Part shown: positions 7,792-16,462 of the stretch, piece by piece
Layout of the letters: every line of letters starts with the position of its first letter
Position numbering within the stretch: the stretch's first letter is position 1
From: Ectopseudomonas mendocina
GTDB taxonomy: Bacteria > Pseudomonadota > Gammaproteobacteria > Pseudomonadales > Pseudomonadaceae
Assembly: GCF_008041835.1 (NCBI RefSeq)
Contig: NZ_VRYE01000058.1
Location: forward strand, 1 to 48,922
DNA length: 48,922 nucleotides
Direction: 5' to 3'
Translations under genes and position numbers: made by a program
The notes under the pieces: model-generated
What the model was told of the DNA's origin: nothing
The model's database searches: none
The model's input: only the letters and a program-made list of their open reading frames with translations

Positions 7792-9133
7792 GGGCTGCTC
7801 CTTGTGCGGCGTCGCGATCGTAGCGGCACTGGCCGGCGATGTAGGTGCGACGAATGCTGCGGTCGTCGCCGAGGATCATCAGGTCGAACAGGATGCCCGA
7901 CAGATCGCGCTCGGCGCTGTGCTTGAGTTGCTGAATCGGGCTGGCGGCACGGTCGATGATCAGAAAGTCCGCCATCTTGCCGGGTGCCAGGTTGCCGGTC
8001 TCGGCCTCCTGATGCAGCACCCTGGCGTTGCCGAGGGTCGCCATGTAGAACGCCTGGAACGGGTTGAGGCTCTGGCCGCGCAGCTGGCAGACCTTGTAGG
8101 CCTCGGCCATGGTGACCAGCATCGACAGGCTGGTGCCGCCGCCAACATCCGACGCCAGGCCGACCTCGACATTCGCCGCGCGGGCGCTGGCCAGATCGAA
8201 CAGGCCGCTGCCGAGGAAGGTGTTGGAGGTCGGGCAGAAGGCGATGCGAGTGCCGGTTTCGGCCAGCCGGGCGCGGTCGGCGTCGTCGATGTGAATACCG
8301 TGCGCCAGCACGCTTCGTGGGCCGAGCAGACCAAAGTGATCGTAAACATCCAGATAGCTGGCGCGGTCCGGGAACAGCTCGGCAATCCAGGCGATCTCGG
8401 CCTTGTTCTCGGCCCAGTGGGTCTGCATCAACAGGCCCTCGGCCTCGGTCATCAGCTTGCCGGCGTAGGTCAGCTGCTCATGGGTCGAGGTCGCAGCAAA
8501 GCGCGGGGTCACGGCGTAACGCTGACGACCGGTGTCGTGCCAGCGGGCGATCAGCTCGCGGCTCTCCTCATAGCTGGCCTCGGCGGTGTCGCGTACGCCG
8601 TCCGGGGCGTTGCAGTCCATCATCACCCGGCCGGTGGTGATCGCCATGTTGTAGTCATGCGCGGCGCTGAACAGCGCCTCGCTGGCGACCTTGTGCGAGG
8701 TGCTGAACACCAGCGCCGAGGTAGTGCCGTGCGCCAGCAGCAGGTCGAGGAAGACCTTGGACTGCTTGGCCGACCAGTCGGCGTCGGCAAAGCGTGATTC
8801 GGTCGGGAAGGTGTAGGTTTCCAGCCACTCCAGCAGCTGGGTGCCGTAACTGGCCATCACCGCCAGCTGCGGCATGTGTACGTGGGTATCGATCATGCCG
8901 GGCAGGATCAGCCCCTCCGGCGAATGCTCGACCGCGGTACCCGCCGGCAGGGTCGGCAACAGCTCGGCGGCGTCACCCACCGCCTGCACCCGGCCATCGG
9001 CAACCACCAGCAGGCCGTCGCTGAAGTAGCTGTAACTGGCCGGATCGGGCGCACCGAGGCCCGGTTCGGACAAAAAGTGCAGCAGTGGGCCGCGGAAGGC
9101 CGACACGCCAACGGCATCAGAGTTGGTCGTCAT
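7772..9133 (-). CDS. guaD: Guanine deaminase, amidohydrolase type
   Basis: This 453-residue zinc enzyme converts guanine to xanthine and ammonia. Metal motifs are THVHMPQ, THWAEN, HGIHIDD and SDVGGGTS, in the order expected for the GuaD family. FCPTSNTFLGSGLF is the usual substrate loop. The start at 9133 follows GGGGAG about 6 bases upstream. A longer frame to 9205 exists, but it runs over the hiuH end and lacks family similarity. It is one base from hiuH and overlaps puuD by 20 bases, so it is translated within the operon. A second, unrelated guanine deaminase candidate of the cytidine-deaminase fold lies at 47212. Confidence 0.94.
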   Translation of the reverse strand: MTTNSDAVGVSAFRGPLLHFLSEPGLGAPDPASYSYFSDGLLVVADGRVQAVGDAAELLPTLPAGTAVEHSPEGLILPGMIDTHVHMPQLAVMASYGTQLLEWLETYTFPTESRFADADWSAKQSKVFLDLLLAHGTTSALVFSTSHKVASEALFSAAHDYNMAITTGRVMMDCNAPDGVRDTAEASYEESRELIARWHDTGRQRYAVTPRFAATSTHEQLTYAGKLMTEAEGLLMQTHWAENKAEIAWIAELFPDRASYLDVYDHFGLLGPRSVLAHGIHIDDADRARLAETGTRIAFCPTSNTFLGSGLFDLASARAANVEVGLASDVGGGTSLSMLVTMAEAYKVCQLRGQSLNPFQAFYMATLGNARVLHQEAETGNLAPGKMADFLIIDRAASPIQQLKHSAERDLSGILFDLMILGDDRSIRRTYIAGQCRYDRDAAQGAAHAGLSV

Positions 9134-9134
9134 C

Positions 9135-9476
9135 CTAGCTCCCCCGGTAGGTCGAATAGCCCCACTGGTTGAGCAGCAGCGGCACGTGGTAATGGGCCTG
9201 CACATCGTCCAGGCGGAAGGCGATGGTGACCTGCGGGTAAAAACAGCGCAGGCCCTGGGCCGCGTAATAGCCGTCGGTGTCGAAGGTCAGGCGATAGACA
9301 CCGGCGACCGCTTCGCTGCCAAAACCGTTCAGCACGCGGCCGTCGGCGTCGGTTTCGGCGCTGGCCAGCGTGACCCAGCTGTCGCCCTGCTGCTGTTCAA
9401 GGGTAATGCGCACACTGGCGGCGGGCTTGCCGCTGCCGAGGTCGAGAATATGGGTGGTAATCGGGCTCTTGCTCAT
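9135..9476 (-). CDS. hiuH: 5-hydroxyisourate hydrolase (transthyretin-related)
   Basis: This 113-residue protein has the transthyretin-like fold, the N-terminal THILDLGSGKPA (catalytic His9) and the diagnostic C-terminal YRGS. It hydrolyses 5-hydroxyisourate, the PuuD product, to OHCU. It overlaps uraD by 4 bases (ATGA) and sits 1 base from guaD. There is no signal peptide, so it is cytoplasmic. Confidence 0.96.
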   Translation of the reverse strand: MSKSPITTHILDLGSGKPAASVRITLEQQQGDSWVTLASAETDADGRVLNGFGSEAVAGVYRLTFDTDGYYAAQGLRCFYPQVTIAFRLDDVQAHYHVPLLLNQWGYSTYRGS

Positions 9477-9973
9477 AGCAGCTTGTCCAGACGAATGTGG
9501 GTGATCTTGGCCTGCTCTTCGGCGGCGATGCGCAGTTCCTGCTCGCGGCTGTTGGGCAGGCGTTGCTCCAGCAGCTCAAGCATCTGTTCGGCGCTCTTGC
9601 CGGTGGCGCAGACGATGAAGATAAAGCCGAATTTATGCAGATAGGCGTCGTTGCCGTCCTTCAGGCGCTGCAGCACCGCATCGGGTGCAACGCGCGCACC
9701 GGCCTGCTCGCCACTGGCCAGCGCTTCGGTGCTGGCGTACTTGGCCTTCAGGCTCTTGATGTCGCCGATCTTCGGGTGTGCTTCAAAGGCGACCAGCCAG
9801 TCGGCCTCGTGCAGATTGGGCCAGAGCGCACGGGCCGTGCCATGCAGCGCTTCGGCACTGTGGTAGGGGCGGGCGGCAACCATAGGGCGCGCCCAGGCGT
9901 CGGCGGCGCAGCAGTCACGAAAGACCGCCAGCGCCTCGTCTTCAGGCAGGGTGTTCAGCTGTTCCAGGGTCAT
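9473..9973 (-). CDS. uraD: OHCU decarboxylase
   Basis: This 166-residue helical enzyme decarboxylates 2-oxo-4-hydroxy-4-carboxy-5-ureidoimidazoline to S-allantoin. The HPKIGD motif with catalytic His66 and the LVAFEAHP context are characteristic. It is coupled to xdhC (4-base overlap) and hiuH (4-base overlap). Its product is the substrate of PuuE, encoded at 19995. Confidence 0.96.
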   Translation of the reverse strand: MTLEQLNTLPEDEALAVFRDCCAADAWARPMVAARPYHSAEALHGTARALWPNLHEADWLVAFEAHPKIGDIKSLKAKYASTEALASGEQAGARVAPDAVLQRLKDGNDAYLHKFGFIFIVCATGKSAEQMLELLEQRLPNSREQELRIAAEEQAKITHIRLDKLL

Positions 9974-10842
9974 TTTGTCTCCACCGGCTGTTGCGGTGTT
10001 TCAGGCTCGTGTTTCATCAAATCTCGCAATTGCGGCCAGCTGACCCCGCGGCGCGGGCCACGGCTCTGGCTGGCGGTGCCGAACGACAGCAGCTCGGCGC
10101 TGATCGATACGGCCACTTCCATCGGTCGCTTGCCGGGTACGTCGCTGCGGCCGACCGGGCAGCGAATTCGGGCGATCTGCTCGTCGCTGTAGCCGCGATG
10201 GGCCAGCCGCTGACGGAAGCGGTCGGCCTTGGTCTGCGAGCCGATCAGGCCAATCGAGGCAGCATCGCCGGCGTCCAGCAGGGCGCGGCACAGGTCGTAG
10301 TCGAGCTGGTGATTGTGGGTCAGGATCAGCACATGGCGGCCACGGCACAGCACCGGGGCATCGCCGACCGGATCGTCGCTGTGCAGCGCCCTGATATTCG
10401 GCGCCAGGTCAGCCGGGAACACCTCGGCGCGGGAATCCACCAGCGTCACCTGCCAGGGCAGCTGGCCCATAATCGCCATCAGCGCCTGCGCCACGTGGCC
10501 GGCGCCAAACACCACCAGTTGCGCATCACTGCCGGGCTGGCCTTCGAGCAGCACCGAGACGCTGCCGCCGCAGCACTGGCCCAGCGAAGCGCCCAGCGGG
10601 AAGTGCTCCAGCACCGTCTCGAAACGGCTGACGGCCAGCTGCTCGCGGGCCCGGGCGGTCACCAGATACTCCAGATGACCGCCACCGATGGTGTCCCAGG
10701 TGTGTTCGCCGGTAATCACCATCTTGCTCGACGGCTCACGCGGCACCGAGCCAGTGACGCCAACCACGGTCACCAGCACATAGGGCTCGCCGCGCTGCTC
10801 GCAGTCGGCGACCGCCTCGAACCAGCGCAGGTTTCTGTTCAT
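9970..10842 (-). CDS. xdhC: XdhC, molybdenum cofactor maturation factor for xanthine dehydrogenase
   Basis: This 290-residue protein shows the XdhC/CoxI N-terminal region with GQCCGGSVSV and a Rossmann-like C-terminal domain (VVFGAGHVAQAL). XdhC binds the molybdenum cofactor, promotes its sulfuration and inserts it into XdhB. The ATG at 10842 shares its first base with the xdhB stop (TGATG), giving translational coupling. The open frame extends upstream to 10944, but that part lies inside xdhB. Confidence 0.94.
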   Translation of the reverse strand: MNRNLRWFEAVADCEQRGEPYVLVTVVGVTGSVPREPSSKMVITGEHTWDTIGGGHLEYLVTARAREQLAVSRFETVLEHFPLGASLGQCCGGSVSVLLEGQPGSDAQLVVFGAGHVAQALMAIMGQLPWQVTLVDSRAEVFPADLAPNIRALHSDDPVGDAPVLCRGRHVLILTHNHQLDYDLCRALLDAGDAASIGLIGSQTKADRFRQRLAHRGYSDEQIARIRCPVGRSDVPGKRPMEVAVSISAELLSFGTASQSRGPRRGVSWPQLRDLMKHEPETPQQPVETK

Positions 10843-13196
10843 CACACGGCCTCCTGCTGCGCGGCCTGCCAGGCCTTCGCGGCGTTGACGGCATTGAGCA
10901 TGCGCTCGGGCGTGGCCGGGGTATCCAGCGGCGGGCAATAGCAACCGTCGGTGAGGCTGGCGACCGCATCACGCAGCGCGCTCCAGACCGCAATGCCGAG
11001 CATCAGCGGCGGCTCGCCGACCGCCTTGGAGCGGAACACGGTGGCTTCCTTGTTCGGGCTGTTGGCCAGCAGGTTGACGCGCAGATCCGGCGGCGTATCG
11101 GAAATTGCCGGGATCTTGTAGGTCGCGGGCCCGGTGGTCAGCAGTCGGCCGTTATCGCTGTAGACCAGCTCCTCGGTGGTCAGCCAGCCCATGCCCTGAA
11201 CGAAGCCGCCCTCGATCTGGCCGATATCAATGTCCGGGTTCAGCGACTGGCCGGCATCGTGCAGGATGTCGGTGCGCAGAACGCGGTATTCGCCGGTCAG
11301 GGTATCGAGTACCACCTCGGAGCAGGCCGCGCCGTTGGCAAAATACAGGAACGGATGGCCCTGACCCTTGGCGTGGTCGTAATAGATGTTCGGCGTGGCG
11401 TAGAAACCGGACGAGGACAGCGACACCCGGTTCAGGTAGGCCTTCTGGATGAAGTCGCCCCAGTCCATGCGGGCGTCACCGGCGACCACCTGGTTGTTCT
11501 CGAAGCGCACCTGCGCTTCTTCGCAGCCGAACAGCTCGGCGCCAAAGGTAACCAGCCGCGCCTTGATCTTCTCGCAGGCGTCCAGCGCGGCCATGCCGTT
11601 CAGATCCGAGCCGGAGGAGGCGGCGGTCGGCGAGGCATTGGGCACCTTGTCGGTGCGGGTCGCAGTCACCTTGACCTTATCGACATCGATCTGGAACGCC
11701 GCAGCAACCACCTGCGCGATCTTGATGTACAGGCCCTGACCCATCTCTGTGCCGCCGTGGTTCACCTGCAGGCTGCCGTCGGTATAGATCAGCACCAGCG
11801 CGCCCGCCTGATTGAGGTGCTTGGCGGTGAACGAGATACCGAACTTGACCGGGGTCAGCGCCAGCCCGCGCTTGAGCACCGGGCTCTGGCGGTTGAAGGC
11901 GGTAATCTCGGCGCGACGGGCCTGATAGTCGGCGCTGGTTTCCAGCTGACTGATCAATTCCGGCAGCACGTGATGGGTGATGGTCTGGCCGTAATGGGTG
12001 GTATCGCGGCCTGCGCGGTAGAGATTGCGCTTGCGCACCTCCAGCGGGTCCAGTCGCAGATAACGGGCAATGTCATCCACCGCCTGTTCGATCACCATCA
12101 TGCCCTGCGGGCCGCCAAAGCCGCGGAAGGCGGTGTTGGAGACCGTGTGGGTCTTGCAGCAGTGGCCGGTCACCCGCGCCTGATCAAGGTAATAGGCATT
12201 GTCGGAGTGGAACATGGCCCGCTCGACAATCGCATTGGACAGGTCCGGCGAGAAGCCGCAACGACCGGCTACCATGATCTCGGCGCCCTGAATTACGCCC
12301 TGCTGGTCAAAACCGATGTCGTAGGTGTTGAAGAAGTCGTGGCGCTTGCCGGTCTGCACCATGTCATCCGGGCGCGAGAGGCGGTACTTCACCGGGCGCT
12401 TGGTAGCGTTGGCCAGCAACGCGGCAACGCAGGCGACCGGTGCTGCCTGGGTTTCCTTGCCACCAAAGCCGCCACCCATGCGGCGTACCGAGGCCGTCAC
12501 CGCATGCAGCGGGATGCCCAGCACCTCGGCCACCAGCTTCTGCACTTCGGCCGGGTGCTGGCTGGACGTGTGCACAAACATGCCGCCATCTTCCTGCGGC
12601 AGCGCCAAGCAGGCCTGGCCTTCCAGGTAAAAGTGTTCCTGCCCGCCGACGTTGATCTCGCCCTGCAGGCGGTGCGGTGCAGCCGCCAGGGCGGCATCCG
12701 GATCACCGCGCTGCTGGGTGTGACTGGGGCGCACGAAGAGCTGTTTGGCCAGTGCCTCGCGGGTATCAAAGATGGCCGGCAGATCCTCGTATTCGACCTC
12801 GGCCAGCTTCGCTGCCTTGCGCGCGGCGGTGTGACTGGTCGCGGCGACGGCAAAGATCGGCTGGCCGATATGCTCGACCACCTCACCCGCCAGCACCGGA
12901 TCACCCGGGAACACCGGGCCGATGTCGGTGTGACCGGGTACGTCGGCCATGGTGAATACGGCAACCACGCCGGGGTAGGCACGCACGGCTTCCAGATTGA
13001 GTCTGGTGATACGCGCATGCGGCCGGGCGCTGTGACCCACCGCTGCGTGCAGCAGGCCTTCGGGCTCGGGCAGGTCGTCGATATAACGGGCGGTGCCGGT
13101 TACATGCAGCCAGGCGCTTTCGTGCAGGGTGCTCTGACCGGCAACACCGAGCGGCTGGCCACTCGGACGGGGTACATCACGGGGCAGTTTACGCAC
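10842..13196 (-). CDS. xdhB: Xanthine dehydrogenase, molybdopterin-binding subunit
   Basis: This 784-residue subunit oxidises hypoxanthine and xanthine to urate. Visible landmarks are the MGGGFGGKE cofactor loop, AFRGFGGPQGM and the KAVGEPPLML segment, which holds the catalytic Glu near residue 735. Length is normal for the split bacterial enzyme. It overlaps xdhA by 8 bases and touches xdhC. Protein is cytoplasmic and pairs with XdhA. Confidence 0.96.
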   Translation of the reverse strand: MRKLPRDVPRPSGQPLGVAGQSTLHESAWLHVTGTARYIDDLPEPEGLLHAAVGHSARPHARITRLNLEAVRAYPGVVAVFTMADVPGHTDIGPVFPGDPVLAGEVVEHIGQPIFAVAATSHTAARKAAKLAEVEYEDLPAIFDTREALAKQLFVRPSHTQQRGDPDAALAAAPHRLQGEINVGGQEHFYLEGQACLALPQEDGGMFVHTSSQHPAEVQKLVAEVLGIPLHAVTASVRRMGGGFGGKETQAAPVACVAALLANATKRPVKYRLSRPDDMVQTGKRHDFFNTYDIGFDQQGVIQGAEIMVAGRCGFSPDLSNAIVERAMFHSDNAYYLDQARVTGHCCKTHTVSNTAFRGFGGPQGMMVIEQAVDDIARYLRLDPLEVRKRNLYRAGRDTTHYGQTITHHVLPELISQLETSADYQARRAEITAFNRQSPVLKRGLALTPVKFGISFTAKHLNQAGALVLIYTDGSLQVNHGGTEMGQGLYIKIAQVVAAAFQIDVDKVKVTATRTDKVPNASPTAASSGSDLNGMAALDACEKIKARLVTFGAELFGCEEAQVRFENNQVVAGDARMDWGDFIQKAYLNRVSLSSSGFYATPNIYYDHAKGQGHPFLYFANGAACSEVVLDTLTGEYRVLRTDILHDAGQSLNPDIDIGQIEGGFVQGMGWLTTEELVYSDNGRLLTTGPATYKIPAISDTPPDLRVNLLANSPNKEATVFRSKAVGEPPLMLGIAVWSALRDAVASLTDGCYCPPLDTPATPERMLNAVNAAKAWQAAQQEAV

Positions 13197-14655
13197 AGTC
13201 GGTCACCATCAGCTGGGCCTTGCCGGCATCGCCGGCGCGGAATTCATACAGGGCGCGCAGCAGCAGGTTGCCGGCTACCGTGGTGCGGTAGCTGGCCGAG
13301 GCGCGCACATCGGACAGCGGCGTGAAGTCGGTTGCCAGCGCCGCCTGCGCAGCGGCCACCGCCGTTTCATCGAACCGGGCACCACGCAACGCCGCCTCGG
13401 CGCCCGCTGCACGCTTGGGAATGCCGGCCATGCCACCGAAGGCCAGCCGGCAGTCACCGACGGTATCGCCGTCGAACTGCAGCCAGAAGGCGCCCAGCAC
13501 CGCGGAAATATCGTCATCCAGCCGCTTGGAGATCTTGTAGATGAACAGTTTTTCGTTGGCCTGCGGACGCGGCACCCGAACCGCGCGGATGAACTCGCCC
13601 GGCGCCAGCACGGTTTTCTTGTAGTCCACGAAGAAGTCTTGCAGCGCAATCCAGCGCTCGCCATTTTCACTGTCGAGCTGAATGTCGGCACCCAGGGCAA
13701 TCAGCGGTGGCGGCATGTCACCGATGGGCGAAGCGTTACCGATATTCCCGCCGAGGGTGCCACGGTTACGGATCTGCAGCGAACCGAGGCGTTCGAGCAT
13801 CGGCGCAAAGGCCGGCCAGTCGGCACTGAGAGTCGCTCCGAACTCGCTGTAGGTCGCAGCCGACCCGATGGTCAGATTTTGCTCGTCACATTCCACGGCA
13901 TGCAGTTCGGTGATCTGCTCGACTGAGACCAGTTGCGGCAGCACCTTCAACTGCTGGGTGATTTCCAGCGCCAGATCGGTGCTGCCGGCGACCAGACGGG
14001 CATCCGGATTGGCCGCCAGCAGGCTGCGCAGTTCACTCAGCTCGACCGGCGCGTCGAAGCGCTTGCCCTCGTCGTCCTGCAGGCTGGCCGCAGTGGAACG
14101 GGTCGCGGCGAACTGCCCGGCCGGCGCCGGCTCGAACAGCGCAGCACCATCCCAGTGCTGCACCGCATCCACCAGGGTGCGCCGGCCGGCCTCGATAATC
14201 GGCCGATAACCGGTGCAGCGACAAAGGTTGCCGGCCAGTGCTTCCATCAACTGATGCTCGCTGGCGCTGCCGTTCTTGCCGGCTACCTGCTGGTGCAGGC
14301 CAACCATCGACATGATGAAGCCCGGCGTACAGAACCCGCATTGCGAGCCGCTGCATTCGACCATCGCGGTCTGCACCGGATGGGCGTTATCAGCCTGCAG
14401 GGCGTCAACGCTGATCAGATGTTTACCGTGCAGCGAACCGACCAGGCTGATGCAGCTGTTGATTGCCGTATAATGCAGCCCGCCGTCGGCCGAGGGGCTG
14501 CCGATCAGTACGGTGCAAGCTCCGCAGTCGCCGGATGCGCATCCTTCCTTGGTGCCGCTAAGCCGCTTTTTGGTGCGCAGCCAGTCAAGAATGCTCATGT
14601 TTGGGTCAGCTCGGTCAAGTTTTTCCGGCTGACCATTCAGGTAGAACTCAATCAC
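13189..14655 (-). CDS. xdhA: Xanthine dehydrogenase, iron-sulfur/FAD subunit
   Basis: This 488-residue subunit has an N-terminal plant-type [2Fe-2S] domain (Cys39, Cys44, Cys47, Cys68), a second [2Fe-2S] domain (Cys106, Cys109, Cys145, Cys147) and a C-terminal FAD domain (LVAGSTDLALEIT, TLGGNIGNASPIGD). It passes electrons from XdhB to NAD. Translation appears to begin at a GTG (14653-14655) with GGAGA about 6 bases upstream. It is the first gene of a seven-gene operon ending at puuD. The promoter region is shared with the divergent BMP-type importer and contains two RutR-type operators. Confidence 0.95.
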   Translation of the reverse strand: MIEFYLNGQPEKLDRADPNMSILDWLRTKKRLSGTKEGCASGDCGACTVLIGSPSADGGLHYTAINSCISLVGSLHGKHLISVDALQADNAHPVQTAMVECSGSQCGFCTPGFIMSMVGLHQQVAGKNGSASEHQLMEALAGNLCRCTGYRPIIEAGRRTLVDAVQHWDGAALFEPAPAGQFAATRSTAASLQDDEGKRFDAPVELSELRSLLAANPDARLVAGSTDLALEITQQLKVLPQLVSVEQITELHAVECDEQNLTIGSAATYSEFGATLSADWPAFAPMLERLGSLQIRNRGTLGGNIGNASPIGDMPPPLIALGADIQLDSENGERWIALQDFFVDYKKTVLAPGEFIRAVRVPRPQANEKLFIYKISKRLDDDISAVLGAFWLQFDGDTVGDCRLAFGGMAGIPKRAAGAEAALRGARFDETAVAAAQAALATDFTPLSDVRASASYRTTVAGNLLLRALYEFRAGDAGKAQLMVTDCA

Positions 14656-14748
14656 GTTCGTCTCCGCTCTATCCGCAGTTTGGCCCGTTTCAGGCGGTGT
14701 TCAGGCTCAGCGCCGCACAACGGCGCACACAGGCTCTGAGCGTAGATT

Positions 14749-14764
14749 TGCAAAAACTTGACCA
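14749..14764 (-). promoter_or_regulatory. Possible sigma-54 promoter for xdhA, overlapped by an operator
   Basis: On the minus strand TGGTCAAGTTTTTGCA keeps GG-N10-GC and TTGC but loses CAC (13 of 16). Its TGGTCAA is at the same time the right arm of a RutR-type site (14758-14773). Predicted start is near 14738. Confidence 0.4.
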
Positions 14765-14773
14765 ACTAGTCCG
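14758..14773. promoter_or_regulatory. RutR-type operator, upstream copy
   Basis: TTGACCAACTAGTCCG has a perfect left half and an AC spacer. It lies about 66 bases upstream of the predicted start of the BMP importer, and across the -24 element of the possible xdhA promoter. Confidence 0.58.
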
Positions 14774-14804
14774 AAAAATATGTTTTTTATACTTTTTCCG
14801 GTTT

Positions 14805-14820
14805 TGGCAAGCAAATTGCT
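14805..14820 (+). promoter_or_regulatory. Sigma-54 promoter for the BMP-type importer operon
   Basis: TGGCAAGCAAATTGCT matches 15 of 16 consensus positions with correct GG-N10-GC spacing. Predicted start is near 14831. Confidence 0.75.
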
Positions 14821-14833
14821 TTCGTTGCAAATG

Positions 14834-14849
14834 TTGATTGATTGGTCAG
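14834..14849. promoter_or_regulatory. RutR-type operator just downstream of the start site
   Basis: TTGATTGATTGGTCAG has a full TGGTCAG right half. It begins about 3 bases downstream of the predicted transcription start at 14831. Confidence 0.65.
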
Positions 14850-14917
14850 TTATTAAATAGGGCGTTGCCCGGCCGGTCACCCTGAATCGCCGGCAAAGCG
14901 CCTATAGAGGAAACTGA

Positions 14918-16462
14918 ATGGCAACCGCAGAACGCCTGAAGCTGGAACACATCGTCAAGGAGTACCCGGGATGCCGGGCGAACGATGGCGTCCAGCTCAC
15001 AGTCAACGCAGGCGAAATCCATGCCCTGCTCGGCGAGAATGGCGCCGGCAAGAGCACCCTGATGAAGATCATCTACGGCGTCATCCAGCCCGACGCCGGC
15101 AGCATCACCTGGAATGGCCACCCGCTGACCCTGCAGGGTCCTGCCCATGCCCGCGAACTGGGCATCGGCATGGTATTCCAGCATTTTTCCCTGTTTGAAA
15201 CCCTGACTGTCGCCGAAAACATCGCGCTCAGCCTGCCAGCCGATCAGGCCCGCGACCGGCGCAAGCTGGAGGCGCGCATCAGCGAGGTCTCCGAGCATTA
15301 CGGCATGGCGCTGGATCCGCGCCGCTACGTCAACACCCTGTCGATTGGCGAACGCCAGCGCGTCGAAATCGTGCGCTGCCTTATTCAGGAAAGCTCTCTG
15401 CTGATTCTGGACGAGCCGACCTCGGTGCTGACGCCGCAGGAGGTCGAAACCCTGTTCCGCACCCTGCGCCAGCTGTCGCACGAGGGCTGCAGCATTCTGT
15501 TCATCAGCCACAAGCTGCAGGAAGTGCGCGACCTGTGCCACCGCGCCACCGTGCTGCGCCAGGGCCGGGTGACCGGCGAGTGCAATCCGGCCGAAGTGAG
15601 CACCGACGACATCGCCCGCATGATGGTCGGCAATGAAACCCCGCTGTCGACCCGCGTTGAACCGCGCGCGCCCGGCGAGGTGCTGCTGGACGTCAGCCAC
15701 CTGAACTACCGCACCAGCGACCCCTTCGGCACCAGCCTGCAGGATCTGTGCATGAGCCTGCGCTCAGGCGAGATTGTCGGCATCGCCGGCGTCGCCGGTA
15801 ACGGTCAGGACGAACTGTTGCGCGCCCTGTCGGGCGAAGCGCTGGTCAGCAACGACAGCATCACCCTCAGCGGCGTGGCGATCGGTCAGGCCAAGCCGGG
15901 TCTGCGCCGCCGCCTCGGCGTCGCGGTGGTGCCGGAAGAACGCCTAGGCCGCGGTGCGGTGCCATCCATGTCGCTGGTCGACAACAGCCTGCTGACTGCC
16001 TACGGCGAAGGCATGGTTAGCAAGGGCTGGGTGGCGCTGAACAAGGTGCGCGACTACGCCAGCCGTATCGTCGATGCCTTTGGCGTACGCACCGCCAGCA
16101 TCGACAGCCATGCCACCAGCCTGTCCGGCGGCAACCTGCAGAAATTCATCATCGGCCGTGAAGCCATGCAGCAACCCAAGCTGCTGGTTGCCTCGCACCC
16201 GACCTGGGGCGTTGACGTCGGCTCGGCAGTGGCCATCCACGAGGCGCTGGTGCGGCTGCGTGACGAGGGCGCTGCGGTACTGCTGATCTCGGAGGATCTG
16301 GACGAACTGTTCCAGCTCTGTGGCCGCATGGGCGCGATCTGCGCCGGCCGGCTGTCGCCGCTGGTCAACACCAGTGACCTGACCATTGAACAACTCGGCC
16401 AGTGGATGGCCGGTGATTTCCCCAGCGCTGCACCTTCGGAGATTTCCCATGCTGTCGCTTGA
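14918..16462 (+). CDS. BMP-type nucleoside ABC importer, double ATPase
   Basis: This 514-residue cytoplasmic ATPase has two ABC cassettes in one chain. The first is complete: GENGAGKST Walker A, LSIGERQ signature and LILDEPTSVL Walker B. The second keeps LSGGNLQK, but its P-loop is degenerate (GVAGNGQDE), as usual in YufO/RbsA-type proteins. It energises the two permeases that follow, with the BMP protein at 1535 as likely receptor, for purine nucleoside or base import. GAGGAA precedes the ATG. Its last 14 bases overlap the first permease. Confidence 0.92.
   Translation: MATAERLKLEHIVKEYPGCRANDGVQLTVNAGEIHALLGENGAGKSTLMKIIYGVIQPDAGSITWNGHPLTLQGPAHARELGIGMVFQHFSLFETLTVAENIALSLPADQARDRRKLEARISEVSEHYGMALDPRRYVNTLSIGERQRVEIVRCLIQESSLLILDEPTSVLTPQEVETLFRTLRQLSHEGCSILFISHKLQEVRDLCHRATVLRQGRVTGECNPAEVSTDDIARMMVGNETPLSTRVEPRAPGEVLLDVSHLNYRTSDPFGTSLQDLCMSLRSGEIVGIAGVAGNGQDELLRALSGEALVSNDSITLSGVAIGQAKPGLRRRLGVAVVPEERLGRGAVPSMSLVDNSLLTAYGEGMVSKGWVALNKVRDYASRIVDAFGVRTASIDSHATSLSGGNLQKFIIGREAMQQPKLLVASHPTWGVDVGSAVAIHEALVRLRDEGAAVLLISEDLDELFQLCGRMGAICAGRLSPLVNTSDLTIEQLGQWMAGDFPSAAPSEISHAVA

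Noticed and set aside
6481..7926. 481-codon plus-strand frame
   Set aside because: It is antisense to puuD and begins inside the REP palindromes.
11259..13325. 688-codon plus-strand frame opposite xdhB
   Set aside because: It is antisense to an unmistakable xanthine dehydrogenase subunit. The composition is an artefact of codon bias.
14656..14917. Purine (guanine/xanthine) riboswitch in the leaders of purine genes
   Set aside because: I looked in the leaders at 1473-1534, 4614-4803, 14831-14917, 29187-29338 and 40620-40664. I saw none of the conserved junction sequence or stem arrangement.
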